Below are positions 1-6,875 of a stretch of 8,187 nt of DNA, piece by piece; positions within the stretch are counted from its first letter, which is position 1; every line of letters starts with the position of its first letter. Location: the NCBI GenBank assembly GCA_947484245.1, contig CANKOT010000092.1:1-8187 (forward strand), given 5' to 3'. Below the pieces are notes generated by a model. That model was not told the DNA's origin, searched no databases, and was given only the letters and a program-made list of their open reading frames with translations. Origin of the DNA: Comamonadaceae bacterium (GTDB lineage Bacteria > Pseudomonadota > Gammaproteobacteria > Burkholderiales > Burkholderiaceae). The translations under genes and the position numbers were made by a program.

Positions 1-144
1 AAGGCCGCCTTGGAGCCCGCACCGTCCAACTTTCTTTATTTTGTAGCGAAAGGCGATGGCAGCAGCCATTTCAGCCAGTCGCTGAACGAGCACAATAACG
101 CGGTGAACAAATACCAACGCGGAATTAACAAACAGGATCCCTGA
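1..144 (+). CDS. mltG: Endolytic murein transglycosylase MltG, C-terminal end (partial)
   Basis: Only the last 47 codons are present, read in frame 1 and ending with TGA at 142-144; the gene starts left of the window. The residues carry the family's C-terminal signature: a P-S-N-F-L-Y-F-V-A-K-G-D-G stretch (residues 8-20 of the visible part), then H-F-S-x-S-L-x-E-H-N-x-A-V. MltG (YceG) is an inner-membrane lytic transglycosylase that cuts nascent glycan strands and so sets chain length. The catalytic Glu lies upstream and is not visible. The gene is followed after 3 nt by tmk, the order also seen in E. coli (mltG-tmk-holB-tatD), which supports the call despite the short fragment. The family call is from recognised motif plus synteny. 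Confidence 0.9.
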   Translation, partial: KAALEPAPSNFLYFVAKGDGSSHFSQSLNEHNNAVNKYQRGINKQDP

Positions 145-147
145 TTC

Positions 148-780
148 ATGCGCCAAGCCTGGTTTATCAGTTTTGAAGGCATTGATGGTGCCGGCAAGTC
201 AACCCACATTGAGGGTTTGGCCCAGTGGTTCAAAAGCCGCGGTCATGTCGTCACGCTAACGCGTGAGCCTGGCGGAACACCCTTGGCTGAAAAATTTCGA
301 GCGCTGGCATTGCACGAATCGATGGACCCCTTAACCGAAGCCCTGCTGATGTTTGCAGCCAGGCGTGAACATTTAATCAATGTCATTGAGCCTTCACTTG
401 CACGCGGTGAAGTGGTTCTGTGCGATCGCTTTACCGACGCTACTTTTGCTTACCAAGGCGGCGGCCGTGCATTCGATTGGGACGTTTTGAAAGCACTCGA
501 AAAGATGGTGCAAAAGGTTCCAGCCAACTCATTGCGGCAACCCGATTTAACCATTTGGTTTGACCTGCCACCCTCGGTGGCAGCCGAGCGTTTAAGTGCC
601 GCTCGCGTTCCTGATAAATTTGAATCTCAGCCTCAATCTTTCTTTGAGGCAGTGAGGGAGGGCTATGCCAAAAGAATGCTCGAAGCGCCTTCACGTTTTG
701 CTCAAATACCTGCCGATCAATCGCGCGATGCAGTGTGGTCTGATGTTTTAAAGGCTGTTGAAACAGCCTATGCCAAATGA
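148..780 (+). CDS. tmk: Thymidylate kinase (dTMP kinase)
   Basis: This cytoplasmic enzyme phosphorylates dTMP to dTDP with ATP, an essential step to dTTP. At 210 aa it has the usual family length. Visible motifs are the P-loop [11 protein letters not shown] (residues 9-19), R-E-P-G-G (39-43), the D-R-F motif (93-95), the Y-Q-G-G-G-R thymidine-site segment (102-107), and a LID region around 147-159 ending in D-K-F-E, where many homologues have D-R-F-E. The ATG at 148 puts the P-loop at the normal distance from the N terminus. A modest AGGA Shine-Dalgarno-like site lies at 134-137, inside the end of mltG. The gene starts 3 nt after mltG and overlaps holB by 4 nt (ATGA), so it is an operon member. 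It appears intact. Confidence 0.97.
   Translation: MRQAWFISFEGIDGAGKSTHIEGLAQWFKSRGHVVTLTREPGGTPLAEKFRALALHESMDPLTEALLMFAARREHLINVIEPSLARGEVVLCDRFTDATFAYQGGGRAFDWDVLKALEKMVQKVPANSLRQPDLTIWFDLPPSVAAERLSAARVPDKFESQPQSFFEAVREGYAKRMLEAPSRFAQIPADQSRDAVWSDVLKAVETAYAK
752..769 (+). promoter_or_regulatory. Hairpin just upstream of the holB start
   Basis: The sequence AGGCTGT-TGAA-ACAGCCT forms a perfect 7-bp stem with a TGAA tetraloop. It lies inside the last codons of tmk, and its 3' arm ends 7 nt before the holB ATG at 777. The only purine-rich Shine-Dalgarno-like run nearby (AAGG, 751-754) sits at the 5' base of the stem. The structure is seen directly; a role in coupling or tuning holB translation is inference, and it may be a chance product of the encoded residues. 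Confidence 0.3.
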
Positions 781-1781
781 TTGACGCAGCACCCTGGATC
801 CAAAAACAAAGCTTGGCTTTGCTTTCGCAAAAAGGTCATGCGTGGCTGCTGCAAGGCCCTTCAGGTTTGGGGCAGTACGAATTGGCAACGGCCATGGTCA
901 GCGCATGGTTGTGCGAGTCTGATACGGCATTGACGCAAGGTGCTTGTGGCCAATGCGGCAGTTGTCATGCCCTTCGTGTGCATACGCATGCTGACTTGTT
1001 TGTGCTCATGCCCGAAACTATTTTGCTCGATTTGGGTTGGCCATTGAGCGAAAAAGCGCAGTCTGAAATTGACAATAAAACACGCAAGCCCAGCAAAGAA
1101 ATTCGCGTTGATGCCATGCGAGATGCCATCGAGTTTTCACAGCGCACCAACGCGCGTGGTCAGGGTAAAGCGGTCTTGGTATTTCCTGCTGAGCGCATGA
1201 ACCATGTCACTGCCAATGCCTTGCTAAAAACCTTAGAAGAGCCACCTGGCGACGTGAAGTTTGTGTTGGCCACAGAAGCCGCGCACCAATTGTTGCCTAC
1301 CATTCGAAGCCGTTGCTTAAGCCACACCATGGCCTGGCCTTCGACGCCAGAAGCCGTGACTTGGCTTCAAAGCCAAGGACTGTCATCTGACGATGCGCAT
1401 GCGCTGCTCAAAGCCGCGGGTGGTCGTCCCGATGAAGTTTTGAAGCAGCGCAATTTGGGTCAGACCATGCCGTGGTGGTCCAAGTTTCCTAAAGCCATGA
1501 TGACAGGTGACGCAAGCTATTGTTCCGATTTGCCGCCTTCAGAAGTCATTGATGCCTTGCAAAAGCTGTGTCACGATTTGCTCATGGTGCAAACGCAGGC
1601 CAGCTTGCGCTATTTCAACGAAGCGGACCTGCCCAAATTGAAGGTCTCGTCTGCGCAACTTACAGCTTGGTTTAAACGTTTGTCTCAAGCGGCCAAAACT
1701 TCTGAGCATCCTTTCAATGCGGGCCTGATGCTTGAAGCTCTGTGCACAGAGGCACGCGAAGTCATGAACAGCGTCACCTAA
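777..1781 (+). CDS. holB: DNA polymerase III delta' subunit (clamp loader)
   Basis: HolB is the delta' subunit of the replicative clamp loader, which opens and loads the beta sliding clamp. The 334-aa length is typical. The N-terminal AAA+ domain has a degenerate P-loop, G-P-S-G-L-G-Q-Y (residues 27-34), with Gln where ATP-binding subunits have Lys; delta' is known not to bind ATP, so this is expected. A zinc module is visible as C46 and C57-x2-C60-x2-C63. The [13 protein letters not shown] box (145-157) and the S-R-C motif (178-180), which carries the arginine finger acting on the neighbouring tau/gamma subunit, are both present. The C-terminal collar region follows. The start ATG overlaps the tmk stop (ATGA), so translation is probably coupled. 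The stop TAA at 1779-1781 is 1 nt before tatD. Confidence 0.95.
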   Translation: MIDAAPWIQKQSLALLSQKGHAWLLQGPSGLGQYELATAMVSAWLCESDTALTQGACGQCGSCHALRVHTHADLFVLMPETILLDLGWPLSEKAQSEIDNKTRKPSKEIRVDAMRDAIEFSQRTNARGQGKAVLVFPAERMNHVTANALLKTLEEPPGDVKFVLATEAAHQLLPTIRSRCLSHTMAWPSTPEAVTWLQSQGLSSDDAHALLKAAGGRPDEVLKQRNLGQTMPWWSKFPKAMMTGDASYCSDLPPSEVIDALQKLCHDLLMVQTQASLRYFNEADLPKLKVSSAQLTAWFKRLSQAAKTSEHPFNAGLMLEALCTEAREVMNSVT

Positions 1782-1782
1782 T

Positions 1783-2592
1783 ATGTACACCGATTCTCAT
1801 TGCCATCTCTCATTCCCTGAGCTGCTTGCGCAGCTGCCAGACATTCGCCAAAAAATGCAGGATGCACATGTCACGCGGGCTTTGTGCATTTGCACCACCA
1901 TCGAAGAGTTTGACCAAGTGCACCACTTGGCCAAGACTTACGATAATTTTTGGAGCACCGTTGGCGTACACCCTGACAATGAAGACATTTACGAACCTAC
2001 GGTTCAGGATTTGGTAGAAAAGGGCCAATTGCCCCGTGTGATTGCCATCGGCGAAACAGGGCTCGATTACTATCAGATGTCAGAACGCAAAGGGGGCCGC
2101 TCCATTGACGATATGGAATGGCAGCGTGATCGATTTCGAAACCACATCAGGGCAGCACGCCAAATTCAGCTTCCCATGGTGATTCACACCCGCGCTTCGT
2201 CCGATGACACCATTCGCATTTTGAAAGAAGAGGGTGAGGCGGGGGACGCAAGCAGTGCCGGTGGCGTGTTTCATTGCTTCACTGAAACCCAGGCTGTGGC
2301 CAAGGCCGCCCTAGATTTGGGCTTTTACATCTCTTTTTCGGGTATTTTGACCTTTAAAACAGCCCAAGAATTAAGGGATGTGGCGGCATGGATGCCCCTC
2401 GATCGAATGCTGATAGAGACTGACAGCCCTTATTTGGCGCCTGTTCCTTACCGTGGCAAGACCAACAACCCATCGTATGTTCCTTTTGTGGCCCAAATTT
2501 TGGCTGAGCTTAAAGGCATGACACCTGAACAAATAGGTGTGCTGACAAGCACCAATTTTGACCGACTTTTCCCTAAGTTACAGGCCACTTAG
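1783..2592 (+). CDS. tatD: TatD-family metal-dependent DNase/hydrolase
   Basis: This is a 269-aa TIM-barrel metallohydrolase of the TatD/YcfH group; characterised members are Mg2+-dependent 3'-5' exonucleases involved in DNA repair or degradation. The metal ligands are all present: the N-terminal H6-x-H8 in D-S-H-C-H-L, E91 in G-E-T-G-L-D-Y-Y, H135 in V-I-H-T-R, H164 in V-F-H-C-F, and D214 in I-E-T-D-S-P-Y. The P-Y-R-G-K loop (222-226) typical of the family follows. The ATG at 1783 gives the canonical M-x-x-D-S-H-C-H beginning. No Shine-Dalgarno is evident, consistent with coupling to holB, which ends 1 nt upstream. The symbol is by position next to holB, equivalent to ycfH in E. coli; the exact substrate is not determinable here. 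Confidence 0.93.
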   Translation: MYTDSHCHLSFPELLAQLPDIRQKMQDAHVTRALCICTTIEEFDQVHHLAKTYDNFWSTVGVHPDNEDIYEPTVQDLVEKGQLPRVIAIGETGLDYYQMSERKGGRSIDDMEWQRDRFRNHIRAARQIQLPMVIHTRASSDDTIRILKEEGEAGDASSAGGVFHCFTETQAVAKAALDLGFYISFSGILTFKTAQELRDVAAWMPLDRMLIETDSPYLAPVPYRGKTNNPSYVPFVAQILAELKGMTPEQIGVLTSTNFDRLFPKLQAT

Positions 2593-2602
2593 CCATCTAT
2601 TT

Positions 2603-3283
2603 ATGTTATTAAATTACTTTAAAAAACAATATAAGTACATTGTTTGTATTGGGTTTTTTATTCATACTTCATTCAGCTTCGCAGGTTCGTACGAGGACTT
2701 TTTCATGGCCATCAAAAATGACGAAGTTAAAGTCATTTCGAGCTTATTTGTGCGTGGCTTTGATCCCAATACCGTTGATTTAAATGCAGAACCAGCCATT
2801 CTCAACACCCTACGGCATGGCGCATTGAAATCATTTGAGTTGATTGCCAAGCACCCAAAGGTCAATTTAAATGTTCGCAACAGCCATGGCGAATCCGCCT
2901 TGATGTTGCTTTGCTTAAAAGGCGACCTCGAGCTTGCCAAAATGCTCATCAAAGGCGATGCTGACATCAATCATCCTGGTTGGACCGCATTGCATTACGC
3001 GGCAACGGGTGGTCACACGGCCATCATTCAGTTGTTATTGGAGGAAAGTGCCTACATTGATGCTGAATCTCCCAATGGCACCACGCCATTGATGATGGCG
3101 GCACGCTATGGCAATGAAAAAGCGGTGCAATTGTTGCTCAATGAAGGCGCTGATCTGCAATTGAAGAATCAATTGGGTTTGACTGCATTGGATTTTGCAG
3201 TTCAAGGACGTCGGCCCGAGTCGATTAGGTTGTTGCAATCTGTTTCTAAGCCAACGGATCAAGCCAATAGCAAGCCGAAGTAA
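2603..3283 (+). CDS. Secreted ankyrin-repeat protein (periplasmic, function unknown)
   Basis: The product is 226 aa. A signal peptide is visible: a basic n-region with K7, K8 and K11, a hydrophobic core around residues 12-25, and likely cleavage near residues 27-28 (S-F-A-G-S). Ankyrin repeats follow: a degenerate pair over about 29-93, then clear repeats at about 96-125, 126-154, 158-187 and 190-216, with T-A-L-H-Y-A-A and T-P-L-M-M-A-A-R-Y-G signatures. Ankyrin repeats bind proteins and give no enzymatic hint. From memory, similar exported proteins follow tatD in other Comamonadaceae. The ATG at 2603 is preferred: a TTG at 2558 would overlap tatD by 35 nt and add 15 residues before the signal peptide. 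No Shine-Dalgarno is apparent, and the first ~90 nt are clearly AT-rich. It starts 10 nt after tatD, so it is probably the last gene of the operon. Confidence 0.85.
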   Translation: MLLNYFKKQYKYIVCIGFFIHTSFSFAGSYEDFFMAIKNDEVKVISSLFVRGFDPNTVDLNAEPAILNTLRHGALKSFELIAKHPKVNLNVRNSHGESALMLLCLKGDLELAKMLIKGDADINHPGWTALHYAATGGHTAIIQLLLEESAYIDAESPNGTTPLMMAARYGNEKAVQLLLNEGADLQLKNQLGLTALDFAVQGRRPESIRLLQSVSKPTDQANSKPK

Positions 3284-3331
3284 GTCAGCCTTAGAAGCTG
3301 ATGCCTAGATAGGCTACGACCGAATGATCAC

Positions 3332-3351
3332 GCTGATTGACTTAAATCAGC
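3332..3351. repeat. Perfect 7-bp inverted repeat between convergent operons
   Basis: GCTGATT-GACTTA-AATCAGC is a perfect 7-bp dyad with a 6-nt loop, 48 nt after the ankyrin gene stop. No T-run follows on the plus strand (ATCTTATGG), so it is a poor intrinsic terminator, although it could stabilise the 3' end of the left operon's mRNA. The dyad also contains a candidate regulator site, described separately. Confidence 0.4.
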
Positions 3352-3378
3352 ATCTTATGGCTTCATACGATGTATATT
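3337..3378 (+). promoter_or_regulatory. FNR/ANR-like box with spaced -10 hexamer (tentative)
   Basis: TTGAC-TTAA-ATCAG at 3337-3350 matches 8 of 10 fixed positions of the FNR/ANR consensus TTGAT-N4-ATCAA. A TATATT hexamer lies at 3373-3378. If transcription began near 3385, the box centre (3343.5) would sit at about -41.5, the class II activator position. No convincing ORF follows before the convergent acylase gene, so any transcript would be a small or antisense RNA. The matches are seen directly; function is speculative, and an 8/10 match can occur by chance. Confidence 0.18.
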
Positions 3379-3437
3379 ATGTTAAGTATAGTAAGTGTCC
3401 ATCAAAGATGAATCAAAGAACCAAGAAATGAATCTTG

Positions 3438-3476
3438 AAAAACCGCCCCTCTGAATCAGGTTGACCCCTTTCAGGG
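3438..3476 (-). terminator. Weak candidate terminator of the minus-strand operon
   Basis: Read on the minus strand beyond the acylase stop, CCCTGAA (3476-3470) can pair with TTCA-(GA)-GGG (3455-3447) across a 14-nt loop, and a TTTTT run (3442-3438) follows a few bases later. The stem has an internal bulge and the T-run is not immediately adjacent, so this is a weak intrinsic terminator at best. Its position, just past the stop codon, is the main support. Confidence 0.25.
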
Positions 3477-3486
3477 CCATGTCTTC

Positions 3487-5967
3487 TTAAGGATTCAATT
3501 TCAAAGTCTGGATTGACCCGGACGTAGACATCCTTAGAGGACGGTACTTGGTTTGACCCCATTCATCCTTCATGTCTTGGTAACGTAAAGAAAAAGGATG
3601 GCCACTTTGACCTGTTTGATAAATGAAGCCTGACTCATCTAGGTTGGCCAAATCGTAGACAGCCCTCATAGAAGCCGCGTGACGAGTTGCAAAAGGCACT
3701 GTGGCACTGCTGGTCCAGTATTGACCCACATTGACGGTGAAGTTATCACCACCACTGGGTCCAGTGACGTCAAAGAATGGCGCCAAAGCTTTCACGTTCC
3801 CAAAAGGCCTGTGTGCGCTAAGGGCTGGATGAGCACGACCCCAATTCCAATCGGACACCTTCGAGCCTTGCATAGCCAAAATTTTATCCAATGCGGTGTC
3901 GAGCGCCTTGTTCATCAGCGCCTGGCACCCGGCATCACCACACCAAGATTTGTCTTGGGTGGCTAAAACACCTTCGATGGCCGGACGGAAAGCGCGTTTG
4001 CCAAACAAAGCTTTAAAACGTGCTTCACCCAATTTGGGAACGAGAATAGCGCGTGTGACTTCATCAATCCACACGGCATAAATCAAAGCGCCGGCTGAAT
4101 CACGGCTCATGTCACCCTTGAAAGATTTCAAAATGGGCAATGCCTCACCTGCTTTTGAATGCTGAGACGAAAGTGTTTGCAGATATGGCAACAAACGGAC
4201 TGCAGCCAATGAATGCACATCGGCTTGGATAGTTTTCATGTTGTTGGCATCAAATTGAGAGCCAGCAGAAAGCAATTGTGAAATTCGATCAAAGCGCTCT
4301 GGACCTGTCCAGTCATGGGTTAAAAACTGCGCATAGGCAGGCGGCAAAATCTTTTGATTGGCCGTGGCGTGCCAGCCGCGTTTTTCGATGTCTGCTTGTG
4401 TCACCTCAGGCGTTTGCTCATAAGGAACCCAAGACTGCCAATCGTATTGGCTTAACCAACCCGGCGCAGGCACCATGCCTTGTAAATCGTGGGCCGCTGA
4501 ACGAACAGGCACTTTACCAGCTGCCTTGAAAAGGACATGGCCTGATGTGTCGGCCATCACCGCACTTTGCATCGGTGAATGGTTTTTTGAAAATGCCTGA
4601 CGCAACTCTGATACAGAATTTGCAAAATTAGCATCCATGCCCGCCACAATGGTTTGGTTGTCAACATCCAGAGCCGTCCAGCGCAAAGCAATGGCGTATT
4701 TGTCCATGTTCAAAAACTGGGCGTAGGCAGGTTGCACATCCGAAATAACAGGCCCATGGCGAGTGCCTCGCACCTTGATGCTGACATCGCCCTGCCCCTT
4801 CACTTTGATGACTTCATTGCGTGTTTCAAAAGCTTGTTGACCCATCGGTGTGCGGTAATTGTCTTTGCCTTCTAAGGCTTCCAAATACAAGTCTTGAACA
4901 TCAGGGCCTGTGTTGGTAAAGCCCCATGCGGCCTTGTTGGTTCGACCCAACACAATAAATGGCAAACCAGGCAAAGTGGCGCCCACCACATCCAAAGCAG
5001 CATGAGCCTTGCCATCACTGAATTGGCCAGCAGGCGCATGCAAACCAGCAAAGTACCAAACAGCAGGCGCACTTAAACCCAGATGAGGATCGTTGGCCAA
5101 CAAGGGCAAACCGGATTGTGTATTGCTGCCCGGCACGACCCAGTTGTTGCTGCCCTTGCCCTCTAACACCCCCACATCCAAAGTGGTGGAGGCCAACAGT
5201 TGTTGTGTGGCCAAAGCTTTGGCTTGAGGCGGTGCCTCTTTGGCATACACATCTAAATTTCGATAAAGGGCTGTAATGTCAACTTTGGAGCCACGTGACT
5301 CACCTGGATACGGTGGAAAGAGTTTCCACAGATCCTCTGTGTTCAGTGCTTGAGCGGACATCAGGCGGGCAAATTCATTACCCCAGTTGCCACCCAAATC
5401 CAGCGCCATCATCAAGGCCCAGCCAACGCTGTCAACAGCGGTCCAAGGCTTCATGGTTTTAGAAGGATTGATCCCCAAAATGACAAACTCGGGTGCACGC
5501 CATTGGGCGCTGGCATAACCTGCTTGAACACCTTCAGCATAGGCTTCAAGGGCCTTTTGAGTGTTGGGCGGTAACTTGTCAAACTGCGCTTGCGCAGACT
5601 TCATGATGCCCAATGTGCGCATCAATTTGTCTGTTTCTAAAGTAGTAGGGCCTAACCACTCAGACAATTCGCCGTGCATCACTTGACGATTGAAGGCCAA
5701 TTGCCAGCCCCGTTCTTGCGCATGGACATAGCCAATGGCACGCCATGCATCCATCGGTGTCTTGGCATGGATGTGTGTCACATCTGAAGCGTCACGTTTG
5801 ATTTCAACGCCGGCTGACAGCCCAAGCAATTGCGCCTCGCCTGACAAGGGTGTGATGGACTTCAACAAATAAACTTGAAATGCACCAAAGGCAGTGAGGG
5901 TAAGCAAAACAAGGGCCAAAACAGCACGCAAGAACCACTGGCTCCAACGGATTTTTTTCTGTGACAT
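3487..5967 (-). CDS. Penicillin acylase-family N-terminal-nucleophile hydrolase
   Basis: This 826-aa protein is an Ntn amidohydrolase of the penicillin G acylase / AHL acylase (PvdQ, QuiP) family, made as one chain and self-cleaved into two subunits. Residues 11-35 form a hydrophobic signal/anchor, so it probably acts in the periplasm. The alpha part has the family R-D...H-I-x-A, G-Y-V-H-A-Q-E-R-G-W-Q and G-E-L-S-E-W-L-G signatures (about 58-106). The cleavage site is G272/S273 in K-G-S-N-N-W-V-V, making S273 the N-terminal nucleophile of the beta subunit. A-N-D-P-H-L (291-296), R-H-G-P-V (403-407), A-T-A-N (534-537), G-G-D-N-F-T-V-N-V-G (739-748) and T-G-Q-S-G-H-P (785-791) follow. The ATG at 5967 shares its A with the preceding stop (TAATG); a GTG at 5982 would add five residues and overlap more. 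Substrate (beta-lactam, acyl-homoserine lactone or other amide) cannot be read from the sequence. Confidence 0.93.
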   Translation of the reverse strand: MSQKKIRWSQWFLRAVLALVLLTLTAFGAFQVYLLKSITPLSGEAQLLGLSAGVEIKRDASDVTHIHAKTPMDAWRAIGYVHAQERGWQLAFNRQVMHGELSEWLGPTTLETDKLMRTLGIMKSAQAQFDKLPPNTQKALEAYAEGVQAGYASAQWRAPEFVILGINPSKTMKPWTAVDSVGWALMMALDLGGNWGNEFARLMSAQALNTEDLWKLFPPYPGESRGSKVDITALYRNLDVYAKEAPPQAKALATQQLLASTTLDVGVLEGKGSNNWVVPGSNTQSGLPLLANDPHLGLSAPAVWYFAGLHAPAGQFSDGKAHAALDVVGATLPGLPFIVLGRTNKAAWGFTNTGPDVQDLYLEALEGKDNYRTPMGQQAFETRNEVIKVKGQGDVSIKVRGTRHGPVISDVQPAYAQFLNMDKYAIALRWTALDVDNQTIVAGMDANFANSVSELRQAFSKNHSPMQSAVMADTSGHVLFKAAGKVPVRSAAHDLQGMVPAPGWLSQYDWQSWVPYEQTPEVTQADIEKRGWHATANQKILPPAYAQFLTHDWTGPERFDRISQLLSAGSQFDANNMKTIQADVHSLAAVRLLPYLQTLSSQHSKAGEALPILKSFKGDMSRDSAGALIYAVWIDEVTRAILVPKLGEARFKALFGKRAFRPAIEGVLATQDKSWCGDAGCQALMNKALDTALDKILAMQGSKVSDWNWGRAHPALSAHRPFGNVKALAPFFDVTGPSGGDNFTVNVGQYWTSSATVPFATRHAASMRAVYDLANLDESGFIYQTGQSGHPFSLRYQDMKDEWGQTKYRPLRMSTSGSIQTLKLNP

Positions 5968-6875
5968 TAAATGTGGCCCCACACTAAAAATGCATCGCGG
6001 CCTTCAGTGGCCAAATCAACTTCGGCACCGATGGGCAAAAGTACTTTGGTAGAAACATGCCCAAATGGCAGCCCAGTCAAAACAGGAATTTTGAGCTGCG
6101 TTCGCAACCTGTCAATCACCGTCTTGAGTTTGAAGCCCTTGTCGTGAGGAATCAACTTATAAGATGTGAACTGTCCAAACACAATGGCCTTTTGATTATG
6201 CAAAACACCTGCGTTGAGCAATTGCGTCAGCATGCGTTCAATTTTATAGGGGTGCTCGCCTACATCCTCCAGAAATAAAACGCCCTTCTTAACCAATGGG
6301 AAATAAGGTGTGCCCAACAGAGAAGTGAGAACCGCTAAATTGCCGCCCCACAAAACAGCATTGTTCACCTTGACATTTTTTTGCAAAGACTCAACAGGCA
6401 TGCGCCAACCTGTGCCCTCCCCTTGCTCTAAACACAAATCATCAAAGCACGCTTGCATGATGTCATCGGGTTCATTTTCAGGTCCAAAATCTTCTCCAAG
6501 CGCAGGGCCTTGCCACGTGATGCGCTGTGTTTTTGCATAAACCGCCAATTGAAAAGCGGTGAAGTCACTTAAGCCCACATATTGGGTGCCATTGTCAATT
6601 GATTTTGCAATGGCTTTGTACGGCAATTGTGTCAACAGACGGGTCAGTCCATAACCCCCCCTGGAAATCATGGCAATGTTGGCGCCACTGGCGGCGGCAC
6701 GACCGATGGCGTTCAATCGGCTTTCATCATCCCCTGCAAACCGCATGTGACTGCTCAGTGCATCAGGGTCAACTTGGACTTCATGACCCAGTGCTTCAAG
6801 GCGTTTGATACCGCGCTTAAAAGCAGCCTTGTCACGCACCGCACTGGAGGGAGAAAAAATGTAGATGTGGCTCAT
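5967..6875 (-). CDS. ldcA: LD-carboxypeptidase (peptidase family S66), muropeptide recycling
   Basis: LD-carboxypeptidases remove the terminal D-Ala from murein tetrapeptides during peptidoglycan recycling. The 302-aa protein has no signal peptide, fitting a cytoplasmic enzyme. It carries S-R-G-G-Y-G-x-x-R-L-L (71-81) and the nucleophile elbow G-L-S-D-F-T with S103, plus E203 (F-L-E-D) and H273 (F-G-H-V-S-T-K). The Ser-to-His spacing of 170 residues matches the Ser115/Glu217/His285 triad recalled for Pseudomonas aeruginosa LdcA. The ATG overlaps the upstream stop (ATGA, 6872-6875), and the stop overlaps the acylase ATG, so all three minus-strand genes look translationally coupled. No Shine-Dalgarno is evident at the start. 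Microcin-C7 self-immunity (MccF) proteins are in the same S66 family, but the operon context fits recycling better. Confidence 0.9.
   Translation of the reverse strand: MSHIYIFSPSSAVRDKAAFKRGIKRLEALGHEVQVDPDALSSHMRFAGDDESRLNAIGRAAASGANIAMISRGGYGLTRLLTQLPYKAIAKSIDNGTQYVGLSDFTAFQLAVYAKTQRITWQGPALGEDFGPENEPDDIMQACFDDLCLEQGEGTGWRMPVESLQKNVKVNNAVLWGGNLAVLTSLLGTPYFPLVKKGVLFLEDVGEHPYKIERMLTQLLNAGVLHNQKAIVFGQFTSYKLIPHDKGFKLKTVIDRLRTQLKIPVLTGLPFGHVSTKVLLPIGAEVDLATEGRDAFLVWGHI

Noticed and set aside
36..233. Minus-strand 65-codon reading frame across the mltG/tmk junction
   Set aside because: It is antisense to two well-supported genes and resembles no family; a shadow frame.
777..900. Loss of the P-loop Lys in HolB as a sign of an inactive gene
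   Set aside because: Delta' subunits normally have a degenerate, non-ATP-binding P-loop; the zinc cysteines and S-R-C motif are intact.
2558..2602. TTG start at 2558 for the ankyrin gene
   Set aside because: It overlaps the tatD coding end, and its 15 extra residues would precede an otherwise normal signal peptide beginning at ATG 2603.
3303..3314. Short GCCT-AGAT-AGGC dyad as a terminator for the left operon
   Set aside because: Only a 4-bp stem and no following T-run.
3284..3486. Small protein genes in the convergent intergenic region
   Set aside because: Plus-strand ATGs at 3370, 3408 and 3428 give only 7-13 codons, none with a Shine-Dalgarno or recognisable content.
5968..5982. GTG start at 5982 for the acylase
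   Set aside because: It increases the overlap with the LD-carboxypeptidase gene; the ATG at 5967 forms a common TAATG coupling junction directly before the signal/anchor sequence.
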